This document shows, piece by piece, positions 1 to 9,466 of a DNA stretch of 64,000 nucleotides (positions are counted from its first letter, which is position 1; each line of letters starts with the position of its first letter). The notes below the pieces were generated by a model that saw nothing but the letters and a program-made list of their open reading frames with translations, ran no database searches and was not told where the DNA came from. The stretch lies in the NCBI GenBank assembly GCA_947498355.1, contig CANMKA010000001.1, forward strand, positions 1 to 64,000, written 5' to 3'. The translations under genes were made by a program, and so were the position numbers. The DNA is from an uncultured Paraglaciecola sp. (GTDB taxonomy: Bacteria > Pseudomonadota > Gammaproteobacteria > Enterobacterales > Alteromonadaceae).

Positions 1-150
1 TTATTCATCGGATTTTTTCATACTCACAGGATCGGTCAAATGATCCCTAAACTTTTTGCCTTAACTGATCGGCATTACAGCTTCGGCTGGGCTTTTTTAT
101 TTGTGATTATTATCGATATTTTTAATTTAATAGGACTTCTGATATCCTAA
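1..150 (+). CDS. C-terminal end of an integral membrane protein (partial)
   Basis: Frame 1 is open from the window edge to a TAA at 148-150 and encodes about 49 residues. There is a polar stretch rich in His and Arg, then one clear hydrophobic segment (WAFLFVIIIDIFNLIGLLIS) at the C-terminus, so this is the last transmembrane helix of a membrane protein. It lies just ahead of a polysaccharide lyase candidate on the same strand, so a sugar or uronate transporter is a natural guess, but nothing in the fragment proves the family. The start lies outside the window. Confidence 0.6.
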   Translation, partial: LFIGFFHTHRIGQMIPKLFALTDRHYSFGWAFLFVIIIDIFNLIGLLIS

Positions 151-200
151 ATTGTTAATTTTTATTGGTTTTATGTAAATTTAATTAAAGGTATTCAGTT

Positions 201-1619
201 ATGTTGATGGTGAAAACCAAAAAGTTACTCCTTGCGTCTGTGGCTAAAAGTGTAGTTTTGTTGGCAGCGGCCGGTGTGTCTGCTTTGATATCTGCTCAAC
301 AGGTGGTTAAGTCGCAACAAGTTAGCGCTCAAGATTCTGTTGTGCAAACGACTGCGATTGATAATGTGTGGTCAGGGCACAGAATTAAACCTTATTTATT
401 GACCCGTGGTGAGCATCAGTTTGTTGCATATTTTGATGCAAATAGACAAATGACAGTGGCACACCGCTTATTAGGTAAACCATGGCGCTATAGTAAGGTA
501 GACAGTTGGTTGGGTTGGGATAGCCACAATTATGTGACTATGGAGCTGGATTCTGTCGGCAATTTGCATGTAATGGGGAATATGCATGCTGATCCTATTG
601 AGTATTTTCGTACAACTGAGCCTTATACCATACGCTCATTAAAACGGGTTCCGGTTATGGTTGATAAGGCCGTTGAAAAACGTATGACTTATCCCATTTT
701 TATGCTGAACAAGAAAGGCGAGCTGTTGGTTAAATATCGCGATGGTGGTAGCGGTGACGGCAGTGAAATCTATAACATTTATGATGCATCAAAACAGACT
801 TGGTCTCGCTTACACGAAAACCAATTCTTAGATGGCGAAGGACTAATGAGTGGCTATTTTGAGGGTCCAACCAAAGGCCCTGATGGAAATTTTCATTTAA
901 TATGGGTATGGAGAAACTCGCCTAATGCAGCGACGAATCATAGTTTGTCATATGCACGTAGTCCTGATTTAGCGAATTGGGAAGACTCAAGCGGAAACCC
1001 AATAAAACTTCCTTTGACGCTTAAGCATACTGAGATAGTCGACCCCGTTAAGCCAGGCCAGGGCATGATAAATGGTAACGTTAAATTAGGCTTCGACAAT
1101 GATGGTAAGCCTATGATCAGTTATCATAAATACGATGAAAATGGCAATACTCAGATGTACCTTGCTCGGCGAGATGACAAAGGTTGGACCAAAGCTAAAA
1201 TTAGTGATTGGAAAGACTTTCGTTGGGAGTTTGGTGGTCACGGCTCTTTAGGACGCTTTCCAATTAAGCCTTATAATCCCGTTGTTGCTGCGGACGGAAC
1301 GATTAGTGTTATCGTCAGAAAAGATGATGATGTGCTGAGGTTTGTTGTCGATCATGATAACCTTAAAACCCTTAACGTTGAGCCAGCTGATTTATATCCA
1401 CCCTCAATTTTACCTAGAACCACCGAATCAAATAAGGTGATGATGCAATCAACTCATTTACCCTTGGAGCATTTAGTCTTTGCAGGTAAAGGTGACAAGA
1501 GCAAGCAGGGCAATCGCTTTTACTTGTCTTGGTATAGTCAACCAGGTAATAGAGACAGAGCTCACGCATTTATTAGTCAGCCTAGTGTCATGTTGCTACA
1601 TGAAGTTGCTGATAAATAA
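201..1619 (+). CDS. Secreted BNR-repeat beta-propeller, candidate PL25-type ulvan lyase
   Basis: A 472-residue protein with an N-terminal signal peptide (basic start, hydrophobic core at about residues 8-32, then Ala/Gln-rich) followed by a BNR-family propeller. Residues H109, H129, Y164 and R180 can be picked out: H109 in WDSHNY, H129 in GNMH, Y164 in MTYP, R180 in KYRDGG. The His-x19-His and Tyr-x15-Arg spacing equals the catalytic set I recall for PL25 ulvan lyase PLSV_3936 (H123, H143, Y188, R204). Such enzymes cleave rhamnose-3-sulfate-uronate linkages by beta-elimination. The neighbours (sugar kinase, KDG pathway, TRAP transporter) fit. The start at 201 has AAAGG upstream; an ATG at 207 is also possible. 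GH145-like rhamnosidase is an alternative because the fold is shared. Confidence 0.72.
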   Translation: MLMVKTKKLLLASVAKSVVLLAAAGVSALISAQQVVKSQQVSAQDSVVQTTAIDNVWSGHRIKPYLLTRGEHQFVAYFDANRQMTVAHRLLGKPWRYSKVDSWLGWDSHNYVTMELDSVGNLHVMGNMHADPIEYFRTTEPYTIRSLKRVPVMVDKAVEKRMTYPIFMLNKKGELLVKYRDGGSGDGSEIYNIYDASKQTWSRLHENQFLDGEGLMSGYFEGPTKGPDGNFHLIWVWRNSPNAATNHSLSYARSPDLANWEDSSGNPIKLPLTLKHTEIVDPVKPGQGMINGNVKLGFDNDGKPMISYHKYDENGNTQMYLARRDDKGWTKAKISDWKDFRWEFGGHGSLGRFPIKPYNPVVAADGTISVIVRKDDDVLRFVVDHDNLKTLNVEPADLYPPSILPRTTESNKVMMQSTHLPLEHLVFAGKGDKSKQGNRFYLSWYSQPGNRDRAHAFISQPSVMLLHEVADK

Positions 1620-1678
1620 CACAAGGTTTTAACACCACTAAATTCAGGTCAAACCTAAAGGCATTAGGTTACCATCAC

Positions 1679-1706
1679 AAAACCCAAGAGATATCTTGGG
1701 TTTTTA
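1679..1706 (+). terminator. Rho-independent terminator after the first lyase
   Basis: A 9-bp stem (AACCCAAGA / TCTTGGGTT) with a short loop is followed by a run of T. It ends the lyase transcript, so the downstream kinase has its own promoter. Confidence 0.75.
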
Positions 1707-1951
1707 GTTTGTACCCACCCAACTATTTTTAGTTATAGTTAAACGCCCTAACTTAGGTGAACCCTGCATAGCACCTTATTGTTAACCAATAGTAAATTGC
1801 TCATATTTAGTCTAAACTACGCAAAATTAATCATCGCAAACGCTTTAGTTAATTTTAATTGTGTTTGTGAGGTACGTTGAAAATCTACAATCAATCCCTC
1901 AGCGCATTAAAATTCAAGCTTTTTGGTCAACCTAATAGTAAGAACATATCA

Positions 1952-3361
1952 ATGACAGCCAGTATCCATAAAAACTCTTTAGTAATCGACATAGGTAAAA
2001 CGCACGTCAAAGTGCATGTATTGGACAAGCAGTTCAATTCTGTTTTTTCGAGACAAATGAAAAACCAGCCTGTTAATTTGGGTTTATATCCAAGTGCTGA
2101 CGTAGCTAAAATTTGGGATTTGTTAACGGCGAGTATCAAAGAGGCATCGAGCGAGTACACTGAAATCAATGCATTAACGATAACCACACATGGCGCGACT
2201 GCGGCTCTAATTGATAGAGACTCTGACAAAGAAGACGGCTTAGTGTTACCTGTTCTTGACTATGAATATACTGAATTAGTTGAAAAGTCAGGTGCCTACA
2301 ATTACGTTCGTCCGGCATTTACCGATACCTTTTCACCAGACTTACCCGTAGGCCTAAATTTAGGTCGTCAGTTATTTTGGTTGAAAGAAGCCTTTCCAGA
2401 GCAGTTTGCTAAAACGACCGACATCCTGATGTACCCGCAATACTGGGCGTGGCGTTTTACTGGTACTTTATTATCTGAGATTACATCTTTGGGGTGTCAT
2501 ACTGATTTGTGGTCTGTAGCAGATAATCAGTATTCGTCTTTAGTTGATTTGATGGAATGCCGTGATTTGCTACCTGAAGTTAAACCCGCTTGGGCTGACT
2601 GTGGCGTGGTTAAACCTGAGCTTGCGAGTGCGCTAGGCTTGAGTGAAAATTGCCATTTTTATAATGGTATTCACGACAGCAATGCTAGCTTTTTGCGCTA
2701 CCGCTTAGCTCACGACGAAAAGCCTTTTACCGTCGTTTCAACAGGAACATGGACCATAGTCATGGCGTCGCAAGTGGCTTTAGGTAATCTAGACGAAACC
2801 CGAGATATGCTAGCCAATATTGATGCTATGGGTGAGCCCATAGCCTGTGCGCGTTTTATGGGTGGACGCGAGTTTGAAGAGATATGCGAGCAAGCTGGGT
2901 CTTGGTTAGGCGAACAATTTGAAGAGACAGATATTCAAGCCATAATCGATCAAAAGGTCTTTGCTTTACCTGACTTTAGCCAAGGTAGCGGGCCTTTTGG
3001 CGGCGCTAAGAGCCAATTTGTTGGTTCCATTGACCAGGTAAGCGGGATTGCTTTGGCAACCATTTATTGTGCCTTGATGATTGATTACCAGCTTGAACAA
3101 CTTGAGGCTAAAGGTAAGGTATATATAGAAGGAGCTTTTCTAAAAAACCCATTGTTATGTGCGGTTTTAAACCAGTTACGTAGTGAACAAGACGTATATT
3201 TGTCGATGGACTCTACCGGTACCGTTCAAGGAGCAGGTTACTTAACGAGTTGGGGGCAGGTTGAATGTCATATCGAAGCTAGTCCAACCGACACAGTTAA
3301 CTTAACAGGTTTAGTGGAATATCGTGATGCTTGGCGTAAACAAGCCGAAGAGAATAAATAA
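1952..3361 (+). CDS. FGGY-family sugar kinase (rhamnulokinase/fuculokinase-like)
   Basis: An ATP-dependent carbohydrate kinase of about 469 residues. The N-terminal phosphate-binding motif VIDIGKTHVKV is at residues 11-21, the catalytic Asp lies in GIHDSNAS (about 239-246), and a second ATP-binding loop STGTW follows at 263-267. In an ulvan-type locus the expected job is phosphorylation of L-rhamnulose after rhamnose isomerisation, but no isomerase or aldolase is in the window, so the substrate is inferred. The frame also opens at a TTG (1877) preceded by GAGG, adding 25 residues. I prefer the ATG at 1952 because the extension has no counterpart in the family as I know it. A terminator follows. 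Confidence 0.75.
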   Translation: MTASIHKNSLVIDIGKTHVKVHVLDKQFNSVFSRQMKNQPVNLGLYPSADVAKIWDLLTASIKEASSEYTEINALTITTHGATAALIDRDSDKEDGLVLPVLDYEYTELVEKSGAYNYVRPAFTDTFSPDLPVGLNLGRQLFWLKEAFPEQFAKTTDILMYPQYWAWRFTGTLLSEITSLGCHTDLWSVADNQYSSLVDLMECRDLLPEVKPAWADCGVVKPELASALGLSENCHFYNGIHDSNASFLRYRLAHDEKPFTVVSTGTWTIVMASQVALGNLDETRDMLANIDAMGEPIACARFMGGREFEEICEQAGSWLGEQFEETDIQAIIDQKVFALPDFSQGSGPFGGAKSQFVGSIDQVSGIALATIYCALMIDYQLEQLEAKGKVYIEGAFLKNPLLCAVLNQLRSEQDVYLSMDSTGTVQGAGYLTSWGQVECHIEASPTDTVNLTGLVEYRDAWRKQAEENK

Positions 3362-3380
3362 AAAAATTAAGAAGTATCAA

Positions 3381-3409
3381 AAAACGGCCAACTGATCGGC
3401 CGTTTTTTT
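3381..3409 (+). terminator. Rho-independent terminator after the FGGY kinase
   Basis: Stem ACGGCC / GGCCGT with a loop of 8 nt, followed by seven T. It separates the kinase from the convergent DeoR regulator. Confidence 0.8.
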
Positions 3410-3500
3410 GTATATGAACTGCACTAGTTTTACCTACGGATTATCAGTTGCGTTAACCCTTATTTATAGCTTAGTGTGAACTTAGATTTTATATAAAGAG

Positions 3501-4292
3501 CTATGCTTCTTGCTCGTCAACATCAACAGCAATCACTTCAATATCAAAGCTTTCAAAATAGCGAATTAATTCAATATCTGCATTTGAGTCGGTAATCAAA
3601 ATATCGACCTCGGTTAATGGACAAAATACAAAGTTACTTCGTTTGCCTAATTTTGAACTGTCGGCCAATATCACTAGCTTCTCGGTTTGCCTTTTTAGTT
3701 TTTGCTCAGAGCGTATAAGTAGTGGATCTGACTCCATAACACCAAACTCACCTATACCTGGTGTCCCCATAAACATCATTGAGCCATGAAAATACTCACT
3801 GCTGTCTCTGTCATAAGAACTTAGTATAATGCCTTGCTCACGGTATATTTCGCCGCCAGGTAAGGTCACCTGCACGTCGCTATGCTCAGACAAATAGTCA
3901 GCTAAAACGAAGGAGTTGGTTAGCACATTCATATGCAAACCCGACAAGTACTCACCCATCATAAAAGTAGAAGTACCACCGTTAATGATGATTGAGTCTC
4001 CATTTGTACAAAGCGCTGCTGCTCGTTTAGCAATTAGCTTTTTGACGTCGGCTTGTTTAGTTTTATCAACAATAAATGCAGAGCTAGCAATATGCTTTTT
4101 ACGAGGTTCGACGTTAGTCGACTCGGCTCCACCACGAATTTTCGAGATTTCACCTCGTTTTGACATTTTCGTAATGTCTCGACGTATGGTGGCCTCTGAC
4201 GCATTTAACTTTTCCGTTAAGTCTCTTACGCTCGCAAATTGTTGTTGATCCAGAATATCTTTTATTAATTGTTGTCTGTGTTTTTCTAACAT
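3501..4292 (-). CDS. DeoR-family transcriptional regulator
   Basis: An N-terminal DeoR-type winged helix (MLEKHRQQLI start, SEATIRRDI recognition helix, KISKIRGGA wing) is followed by a sugar-phosphate-sensing isomerase-like domain with GGTSTFMMGEYL and the C-terminal ILADSSKLGKR motif. Such regulators repress sugar catabolic operons until a phosphorylated intermediate binds. It lies between the kinase and kdgK-TRAP-kduDI and is divergent from the latter, so it probably controls this locus. The frame extends to an ATG at 4340 (16 more residues). I chose 4292 because family members usually begin just before the RQQLI helix; both are possible. Confidence 0.8.
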   Translation of the reverse strand: MLEKHRQQLIKDILDQQQFASVRDLTEKLNASEATIRRDITKMSKRGEISKIRGGAESTNVEPRKKHIASSAFIVDKTKQADVKKLIAKRAAALCTNGDSIIINGGTSTFMMGEYLSGLHMNVLTNSFVLADYLSEHSDVQVTLPGGEIYREQGIILSSYDRDSSEYFHGSMMFMGTPGIGEFGVMESDPLLIRSEQKLKRQTEKLVILADSSKLGKRSNFVFCPLTEVDILITDSNADIELIRYFESFDIEVIAVDVDEQEA

Positions 4293-4882
4293 CGGCAGCT
4301 CGTTTGTCTTTCTTGGACTAATTGTTAACAAATTGGTCATGGTCTTTCATTCGAATATGTTTCAAATAATTATACGATAATTTGTAACTTAATTTGATTT
4401 ATTTGGAGTGAATTTGCAAATTATTTAACGTTTTCTTAATATTTATGTGTTTTTTTGGCCTCAAACTGGTGCATGAAAAGGTTTTCATGGTTGAATTTGA
4501 ACTAAAAAGACGACCTTCATTACTTTTTTGTTCTTTTATTGTAAATAATTCATCTCTGTAACTGACGTTTCTGGCACAGACTTTTATACACGATTTTTCG
4601 TCACTCGCGCTAAATGTTAAATTAAGTACTTGGCCTGCCATTGGAGCCCTGCAAATATGGGAGGTGGGATTATTTACAGTGAAACTTGTAACATGTATGA
4701 TAACTGGTGTTTTTTAGGTATATGATTTCAATGTGTTTACAACTTAGTTACATTGTGACGTAATTTAGGCTGGCTTGGTGTGTTTTATATCAACAGCATG
4801 TCTAGATTAACCTGTGTCAAAACTAATTCTAATTTAATAAAAGCTACACCATATCTGTGTGGTTTTTAACGAGATAATAACT
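4293..4882. other. Divergent regulatory region between deoR and kdgK
   Basis: About 540-590 bp without a convincing gene. An 80-codon minus-strand frame (4399-4641) has no recognisable domain, no good ribosome site and an odd composition. The region is AT-rich and should hold the promoters of the regulator and of the kdgK-TRAP-kduDI operon. It contains the inverted repeat listed at 4729-4755. Confidence 0.5.
4729..4755. promoter_or_regulatory. Inverted repeat, candidate operator upstream of kdgK
   Basis: CAATGT and ACATTG arms are separated by 15 nt, about 130 bp before the kdgK start and on the regulator side. It could bind the adjacent DeoR protein or another uronate-responsive regulator. 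The evidence is the symmetry and position only. Confidence 0.3.
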
Positions 4883-5797
4883 ATGTCCAAAATTGCGATA
4901 ATTGGCGAGTGCATGGTCGAGTTGAGTCCTGCATCAGATGGCCATTTCAAAATGGGATACGGCGGTGATACCTTAAACACTGCGGTTTACCTGTCTAGGT
5001 GTGGGGGAAACGGAGATTACTTCACCGTATTGGGTGACGATGCCTACAGTCAATCTATGCTCGAACAGTGGAAGAGTGAGGGAGTAGGGATTGACAAAGT
5101 TAAGATTGCCGAAGGCCGTATGCCAGGCCTGTATATTATCGACAACGATGAACATGGTGAACGTTACTTTAATTACTGGCGGGATAGTGCAGCAGCAAAG
5201 ACGCTAATTGCAGATTATCCAGCAGTATTTGATGAGCTGGCGGATTACGACATTATCTTTTTAAGCGGAATTACCTTGTCTTTGTACTCTGAGCAAGATG
5301 TGCGCGCTTTGTTTGATTTTCTTAAAACCTACCGAGAAAATGGTGGGCAAGTGATTTTTGATAATAATTACCGACCTAGAAACTGGGGCAGCGTTGAGCG
5401 TGCTTTACCCGTTTTTAATGAAATGATGAGTTTAACAGATGTGGCTTTACTGAGTTTCGATGACGAAAAAGTCATGTATGGTGAGCACAGCGCTGAGCAA
5501 TGTATTGCCAGATGGAGCGAAGCCGGAGCAATAGAAGTTGTGTTAAAAAATGGTCATCACGGATGTAACCATTATAAAGAAGGACAAACTCAGCTTATAC
5601 CTTTGCCTCATGTGCTCAAACCAATTGATACAACGGCCGCAGGCGACTCCTTCAACGGAGGATATTTGGCTGCGAGGTTGGCAGGTAAACCCGCTAACGA
5701 ATGTATTCATGCCGGCCAAACGTGTGCCAGTGTGGTGATCATGCATAAAGGTGCCATAATCGACCGGGCGATCAGCTTGACTGAGGTAATTAATTAA
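4883..5797 (+). CDS. kdgK: 2-dehydro-3-deoxygluconokinase (KDG kinase)
   Basis: A PfkB/ribokinase-family kinase of 304 residues. It opens IAIIGECMVEL and carries the GGDTLNTAVYLSR substrate motif near residue 30 and the C-terminal signature DTTAAGDSFNGGY with the catalytic Asp at about residue 250. It makes 2-keto-3-deoxy-6-phosphogluconate (KDPG) from KDG in the cytoplasm, the step after KduI and KduD encoded downstream. The frame runs back to a GTG at 4859, but the ATG at 4883 is placed well behind ACGAGA and fits the family start. Its stop overlaps the next start by one base (TAATG), so it heads a tightly coupled operon with the TRAP genes. No KDPG aldolase gene is in the window. Confidence 0.9.
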   Translation: MSKIAIIGECMVELSPASDGHFKMGYGGDTLNTAVYLSRCGGNGDYFTVLGDDAYSQSMLEQWKSEGVGIDKVKIAEGRMPGLYIIDNDEHGERYFNYWRDSAAAKTLIADYPAVFDELADYDIIFLSGITLSLYSEQDVRALFDFLKTYRENGGQVIFDNNYRPRNWGSVERALPVFNEMMSLTDVALLSFDDEKVMYGEHSAEQCIARWSEAGAIEVVLKNGHHGCNHYKEGQTQLIPLPHVLKPIDTTAAGDSFNGGYLAARLAGKPANECIHAGQTCASVVIMHKGAIIDRAISLTEVIN

Positions 5798-6792
5798 TGA
5801 AAGCATTTTCAAACGTAAAAGTGGCATTAGCACTATCTGTGGCAGCACTGTTTTCTTCATGTGGTGGTGAGTCATCAGATGTTACATCCATTCGCTTAGC
5901 TCATGGTTTAGATCTTCAGCATCCTGTTCATCTAGGGCTTGAGCACATGAATACGCGCCTACAAGAGATATCGGGCGGTACCATGGACTTAGTCCTGTAT
6001 CCCTCTGGACAGTTAGGCTCTGAGCGTGAAATCATAGAATTGTTGCAAATTGGTAGCATGGGCATGACCAAGGTATCTTCTAGCTCCTTAGAAGCGTTTG
6101 TCCCTGAAATGAGAGTATTTAGCCTACCTTACTTATTTAAAGATCAAGATCATTACTGGAACACTCTACAGGGCGATATAGGTAAACGTTTACTTGAAGC
6201 TGGTACGCAATACAGAGTTAAAGGTTTGGGATATTTTGATGCTGGTAGCCGTAGTTTTTATACCACCGACAAGCGCGTTACCAAGCCCTCGGATTTAAAT
6301 GGGTTAAAAATTCGGGTGATGAATAGCCAATCTGCAGTTGATATGGTTAACACCATAGGCGGCGCAGCGACACCTGTTAGCTGGGGAGAGCTATACACTG
6401 CACTTCAGCAAGGGATTGTTGAAGGTGCCGAGAACAATCCTCCAAGCTTTTTCTTTTCAAAGCATTTTGAAGTGAGTAAGTATTACTTGCTTGATGAGCA
6501 TACCTCAATTCCCGACATTATTATTATTGGTACCCATGTTTGGGACAGTTTAACCAAGCAGCAACAAGACTGGTTAACTCAAGCGATGAATGAAGCGACC
6601 GAATTTCAAAAGAAACTTTGGGCTGAGTCTACTGAAACCTCGTTGCAAAAGGTTAAAGAAGCTGGCGTAGAAGTCATTGTGGCCGACAAAAGTCTGTTTC
6701 AAGAGAGTGTGCAGCCAATTTACGACAAGTTAAAGGGCAGTGAGTTAGCGCCCTTAGTTGCTGAAATTAAGGCATTGGGAGAAACAAAATGA
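5797..6792 (+). CDS. TRAP transporter substrate-binding protein, DctP family
   Basis: A 331-residue binding protein with a signal peptide ending in a lipobox-like FSSC, so it may be a membrane-anchored periplasmic lipoprotein. DctP features include GQLGSEREIIELLQIG near residue 70, the conserved Arg region GLKIRVMNS, and PVSWGELYTALQQGIVEGAENN, which lines the carboxylate-binding pocket. It should deliver an unsaturated uronate, KDG or an oligouronide to the DctQM pair. Translation is coupled: the start overlaps the kdgK stop and the stop overlaps the dctQ start (ATGA). Confidence 0.9.
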   Translation: MKAFSNVKVALALSVAALFSSCGGESSDVTSIRLAHGLDLQHPVHLGLEHMNTRLQEISGGTMDLVLYPSGQLGSEREIIELLQIGSMGMTKVSSSSLEAFVPEMRVFSLPYLFKDQDHYWNTLQGDIGKRLLEAGTQYRVKGLGYFDAGSRSFYTTDKRVTKPSDLNGLKIRVMNSQSAVDMVNTIGGAATPVSWGELYTALQQGIVEGAENNPPSFFFSKHFEVSKYYLLDEHTSIPDIIIIGTHVWDSLTKQQQDWLTQAMNEATEFQKKLWAESTETSLQKVKEAGVEVIVADKSLFQESVQPIYDKLKGSELAPLVAEIKALGETK

Positions 6793-7316
6793 GTGCGTTT
6801 ACTGCGTTTATTGAAAGCATGGATAAAGTCTTACGCGTGATGCTAGCCGTTATGATGGCATTACTGGTAATTGATGTGACTTGGCAAGTACTGACACGTT
6901 TTATCTTGCCCCAGCCCAGCTCATTTACCGAAGAAGTTGCTAGATTTTTGCTAATTTGGGTAAGCTTAATTGGTGGTGCATACGCTTACCGTTTGCACAG
7001 CCACTTAGGGTTTGATTGGTTTGTAAGAAATATGGCAATTGGTAAAGCCGTGCTGGTATACCGTTTTTGCTGTATTTTAGTGGCAATTTTTGCCGTGTGG
7101 GTATTGATTATTGGTGGTGGAAACTTGGTTTCGTTAACCTGGCTGCTTGGACAATACTCTCCAGTTCTTGATGTGCCTATGGCATTTATCTATTTTGCTA
7201 TTCCGTTTAGTGGCTTCTTGTTTTTAATTTACAGCCTGTACTTTTTTATTGCAGCAGCATCGATTACCCAACAAGCTCGCGTGCCATTAGACGAGCAGGA
7301 GAATGCAAATGACTAG
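6789..7316 (+). CDS. TRAP transporter small permease, DctQ family
   Basis: A 175-residue inner-membrane protein with four predicted helices. The first carries LLVIDVTWQVLTRF and is followed by the conserved SFTEEVARFLLIWVSLIGGAYA segment that marks DctQ. It forms the membrane complex with the DctM-type protein encoded next, whose start overlaps its end by 8 nt. It overlaps dctP by 4 nt. Confidence 0.9.
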   Translation: MSAFTAFIESMDKVLRVMLAVMMALLVIDVTWQVLTRFILPQPSSFTEEVARFLLIWVSLIGGAYAYRLHSHLGFDWFVRNMAIGKAVLVYRFCCILVAIFAVWVLIIGGGNLVSLTWLLGQYSPVLDVPMAFIYFAIPFSGFLFLIYSLYFFIAAASITQQARVPLDEQENAND

Positions 7317-8601
7317 TTTAATTTTATTCGGTGTTTTCGCACTACTATTGCTGATTAATTTACCTATTGCTTTGGCAATAATTTTTGCAACCTTGGTCAC
7401 TATGTTGGCCACCATAGACACCTTACCCGCATTAACTACCATAGCTCAGCGTTTGGTGGCAGGTATCGACAGTTTTGCGTTACTAGCTATTCCGTACTTT
7501 ATCTTATCAGGTTATTTAATGGGCCAGGGCGGTATTGCGGCTCGCTTAATTAATTTTGCAAAAGTATTGGTTGGACGTTTACCCGGTGGTTTGGCCTTTG
7601 TAAACGTGATCTCGTGTGCTTTGTTTGGTTCTATTTCGGGGTCGGCCGTAGCGGCAACATCTGCCATTGGTGGATTTATGATCCCAGCAATGAAAAAAGA
7701 AGGCTACGACAAACCTTTTAGTACTGCGGTTACGGTTACGGCGGCCACTACTGGTATGTTGATCCCGCCAAGTAACATTCTTATTATTTATTCACTTGCA
7801 AGTGGCGGTGTGTCTATTGCTGCGTTGTTTATTGCAGGGTACCTACCAGGGATTTTGGTTACGTTATTGCTTATTGTTGCTAGTGCTATATATGTGAAAC
7901 GTAAAGGCATAAAGCCATTAGCAAGTGATCAAATTGAAGCCTTTTGGCCCGCATTTATCGGGGCGATTCCGAGTTTATTCTTAATTGTATTGATTATCGG
8001 CGGCATTATTGGCGGTTTGTTTACACCGACCGAGGCGGGAGCAATTGCAGTACTTTACTCCTTAGCTTTGTCCGTGGGTATTTACCGTGAGATTTCGTTT
8101 AAAGATTTGTATCCAATTCTACTCAAGTCGGTAAACACCACAGCAATCGTTATGTTATTAATTGGCGCGTCATCCGCTATGTCGTGGTTGATGTCTTACG
8201 AGACTATCCCTCAAACGATTAGTCAAACTCTACTGACGTTGTCAGAAAATCCATTAATTATTTTACTTATCATCAATTTGACTTTGCTGGTTATCGGTAC
8301 CTTTATGGATATGACACCTGCGGTTCTTATCTTCACGCCTATCTTTTTGCCAGTGGCCGAGATGTTAGGTATTTCGCCATTACATTTTGGGATCATGATG
8401 ATTTTAAACTTGTCGATTGGCTTATGTACACCTCCAGTGGGCAGCGTACTTTTTGTTGGGTGTAGTATTGGTAAAGTGAATATCAGTGAAGTGATTAAAC
8501 CGATTTTACCTTTATATGCAGCTATGATTGTCGCTTTGATCTTAGTAACCGCATTCCCGGCAATCAGCGAATTTTTACCCACACTATTAGGCTTAATGTA
8601 A
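7309..8601 (+). CDS. TRAP transporter large permease, DctM family
   Basis: About 430 residues and roughly 12 hydrophobic segments. It has the DctM hallmarks LVGRLPGGLAFVNVISCALFG (about residue 85), SGSAVAATSAIG, and the C-terminal MDMTPAVLIFTPIFLPV and NLSIGLCTPPVGS. It is the sodium-coupled channel subunit that takes substrate from the DctP protein. Two ATGs are available (7303 and 7309). The GGAG at 7298-7301 is 7 nt before 7309 but only one nt before 7303, so I chose 7309. kduD follows after 60 nt. Confidence 0.9.
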   Translation: MTSLILFGVFALLLLINLPIALAIIFATLVTMLATIDTLPALTTIAQRLVAGIDSFALLAIPYFILSGYLMGQGGIAARLINFAKVLVGRLPGGLAFVNVISCALFGSISGSAVAATSAIGGFMIPAMKKEGYDKPFSTAVTVTAATTGMLIPPSNILIIYSLASGGVSIAALFIAGYLPGILVTLLLIVASAIYVKRKGIKPLASDQIEAFWPAFIGAIPSLFLIVLIIGGIIGGLFTPTEAGAIAVLYSLALSVGIYREISFKDLYPILLKSVNTTAIVMLLIGASSAMSWLMSYETIPQTISQTLLTLSENPLIILLIINLTLLVIGTFMDMTPAVLIFTPIFLPVAEMLGISPLHFGIMMILNLSIGLCTPPVGSVLFVGCSIGKVNISEVIKPILPLYAAMIVALILVTAFPAISEFLPTLLGLM

Positions 8602-8661
8602 GCCTGTAGTGTGATATCAGTTAACGTTTAATTTTTAACCTTTATAAATATTGGAATAAAC

Positions 8662-9435
8662 ATGCAAGATTATCTAATTAGTCAATTCGGTCTAGAAAAC
8701 AAAGTTGCTGTGATCACTGGTGCAAGCCGTGGTTTAGGGCAAGCGATGGCAATTGCCATGGGCGAAGCGGGCGCAAAAGTGGTCGCAGTGGGCTCAAAAG
8801 CTGAAAATGTCGCAGCTACTATAGAGCTATTAAAAGCAAAAAATGTTGAATGTTTAGCCCTAGGTTGTAACCAAGCAAATGGCGACGAAATCAAAGCTGT
8901 AATCGAGGCAACGATTGAAAAATTCGGTCGCATCGACGTGCTAGTAAACAATGCAGGCACAATCAAACGTGCACCTGCTCATGAGTTCACTGATGAAGAT
9001 TGGAACGAAGTTATTGATGTAAACTTAAATGGTGTATTTAAGTTCTGCCGCGAAGCTGGTAAGCATATGTTGAAACAAGGTTCAGGCAAGATAGTGAACA
9101 TTGCATCTTTGTTAAGCTTCTCTGGCGGTATCACGGTTCCAGCATACGCAGCAAGTAAAGGTGGCGTTGCACAAATCACTAAAGCTTTGGCTAACGAGTG
9201 GGCTAGCTCAAATATTCAAGTCAATGCAATTGCACCTGGCTATTTTGAAACTGACAACACTTATAACCTAAGACAAGACGCTGAGCGCTTTAAGAGCATA
9301 AGCGATCGTATTCCCGCAGGCGCTTGGGGTAAGCCAGAAGACTTAGCTGGCCCAGCAGTATTTTTGTCAAGCGAAGCATCAAACTACATGAACGGACACG
9401 TTATGTTAGTTGATGGTGGCTGGATGGCACGATAA
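8662..9435 (+). CDS. kduD: 2-dehydro-3-deoxy-D-gluconate 5-dehydrogenase
   Basis: A short-chain dehydrogenase of 257 residues. The NAD(P)-binding TGASRGLG is at residues 19-26, NNAG at 96-99, catalytic Ser149, Tyr162 and Lys166 (YAASK), and a C-terminal SSEASNYMNGHVMLVDGGWMAR. The end of the protein and the adjacent kduI identify it as KduD, which reduces 2,5-diketo-3-deoxygluconate to KDG in the cytoplasm. It is on the strand of the TRAP genes and precedes kduI by 31 nt, so it is probably in the same transcript. Confidence 0.9.
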   Translation: MQDYLISQFGLENKVAVITGASRGLGQAMAIAMGEAGAKVVAVGSKAENVAATIELLKAKNVECLALGCNQANGDEIKAVIEATIEKFGRIDVLVNNAGTIKRAPAHEFTDEDWNEVIDVNLNGVFKFCREAGKHMLKQGSGKIVNIASLLSFSGGITVPAYAASKGGVAQITKALANEWASSNIQVNAIAPGYFETDNTYNLRQDAERFKSISDRIPAGAWGKPEDLAGPAVFLSSEASNYMNGHVMLVDGGWMAR

Positions 9436-9466
9436 GCCTATTTTAAAACGAATTGAGGAAATAACT

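Noticed and set aside
4399..4641. 80-codon minus-strand frame before kdgK
   Set aside because: It has unusual composition, no recognisable motif, no ribosome site, and lies in the regulatory region.
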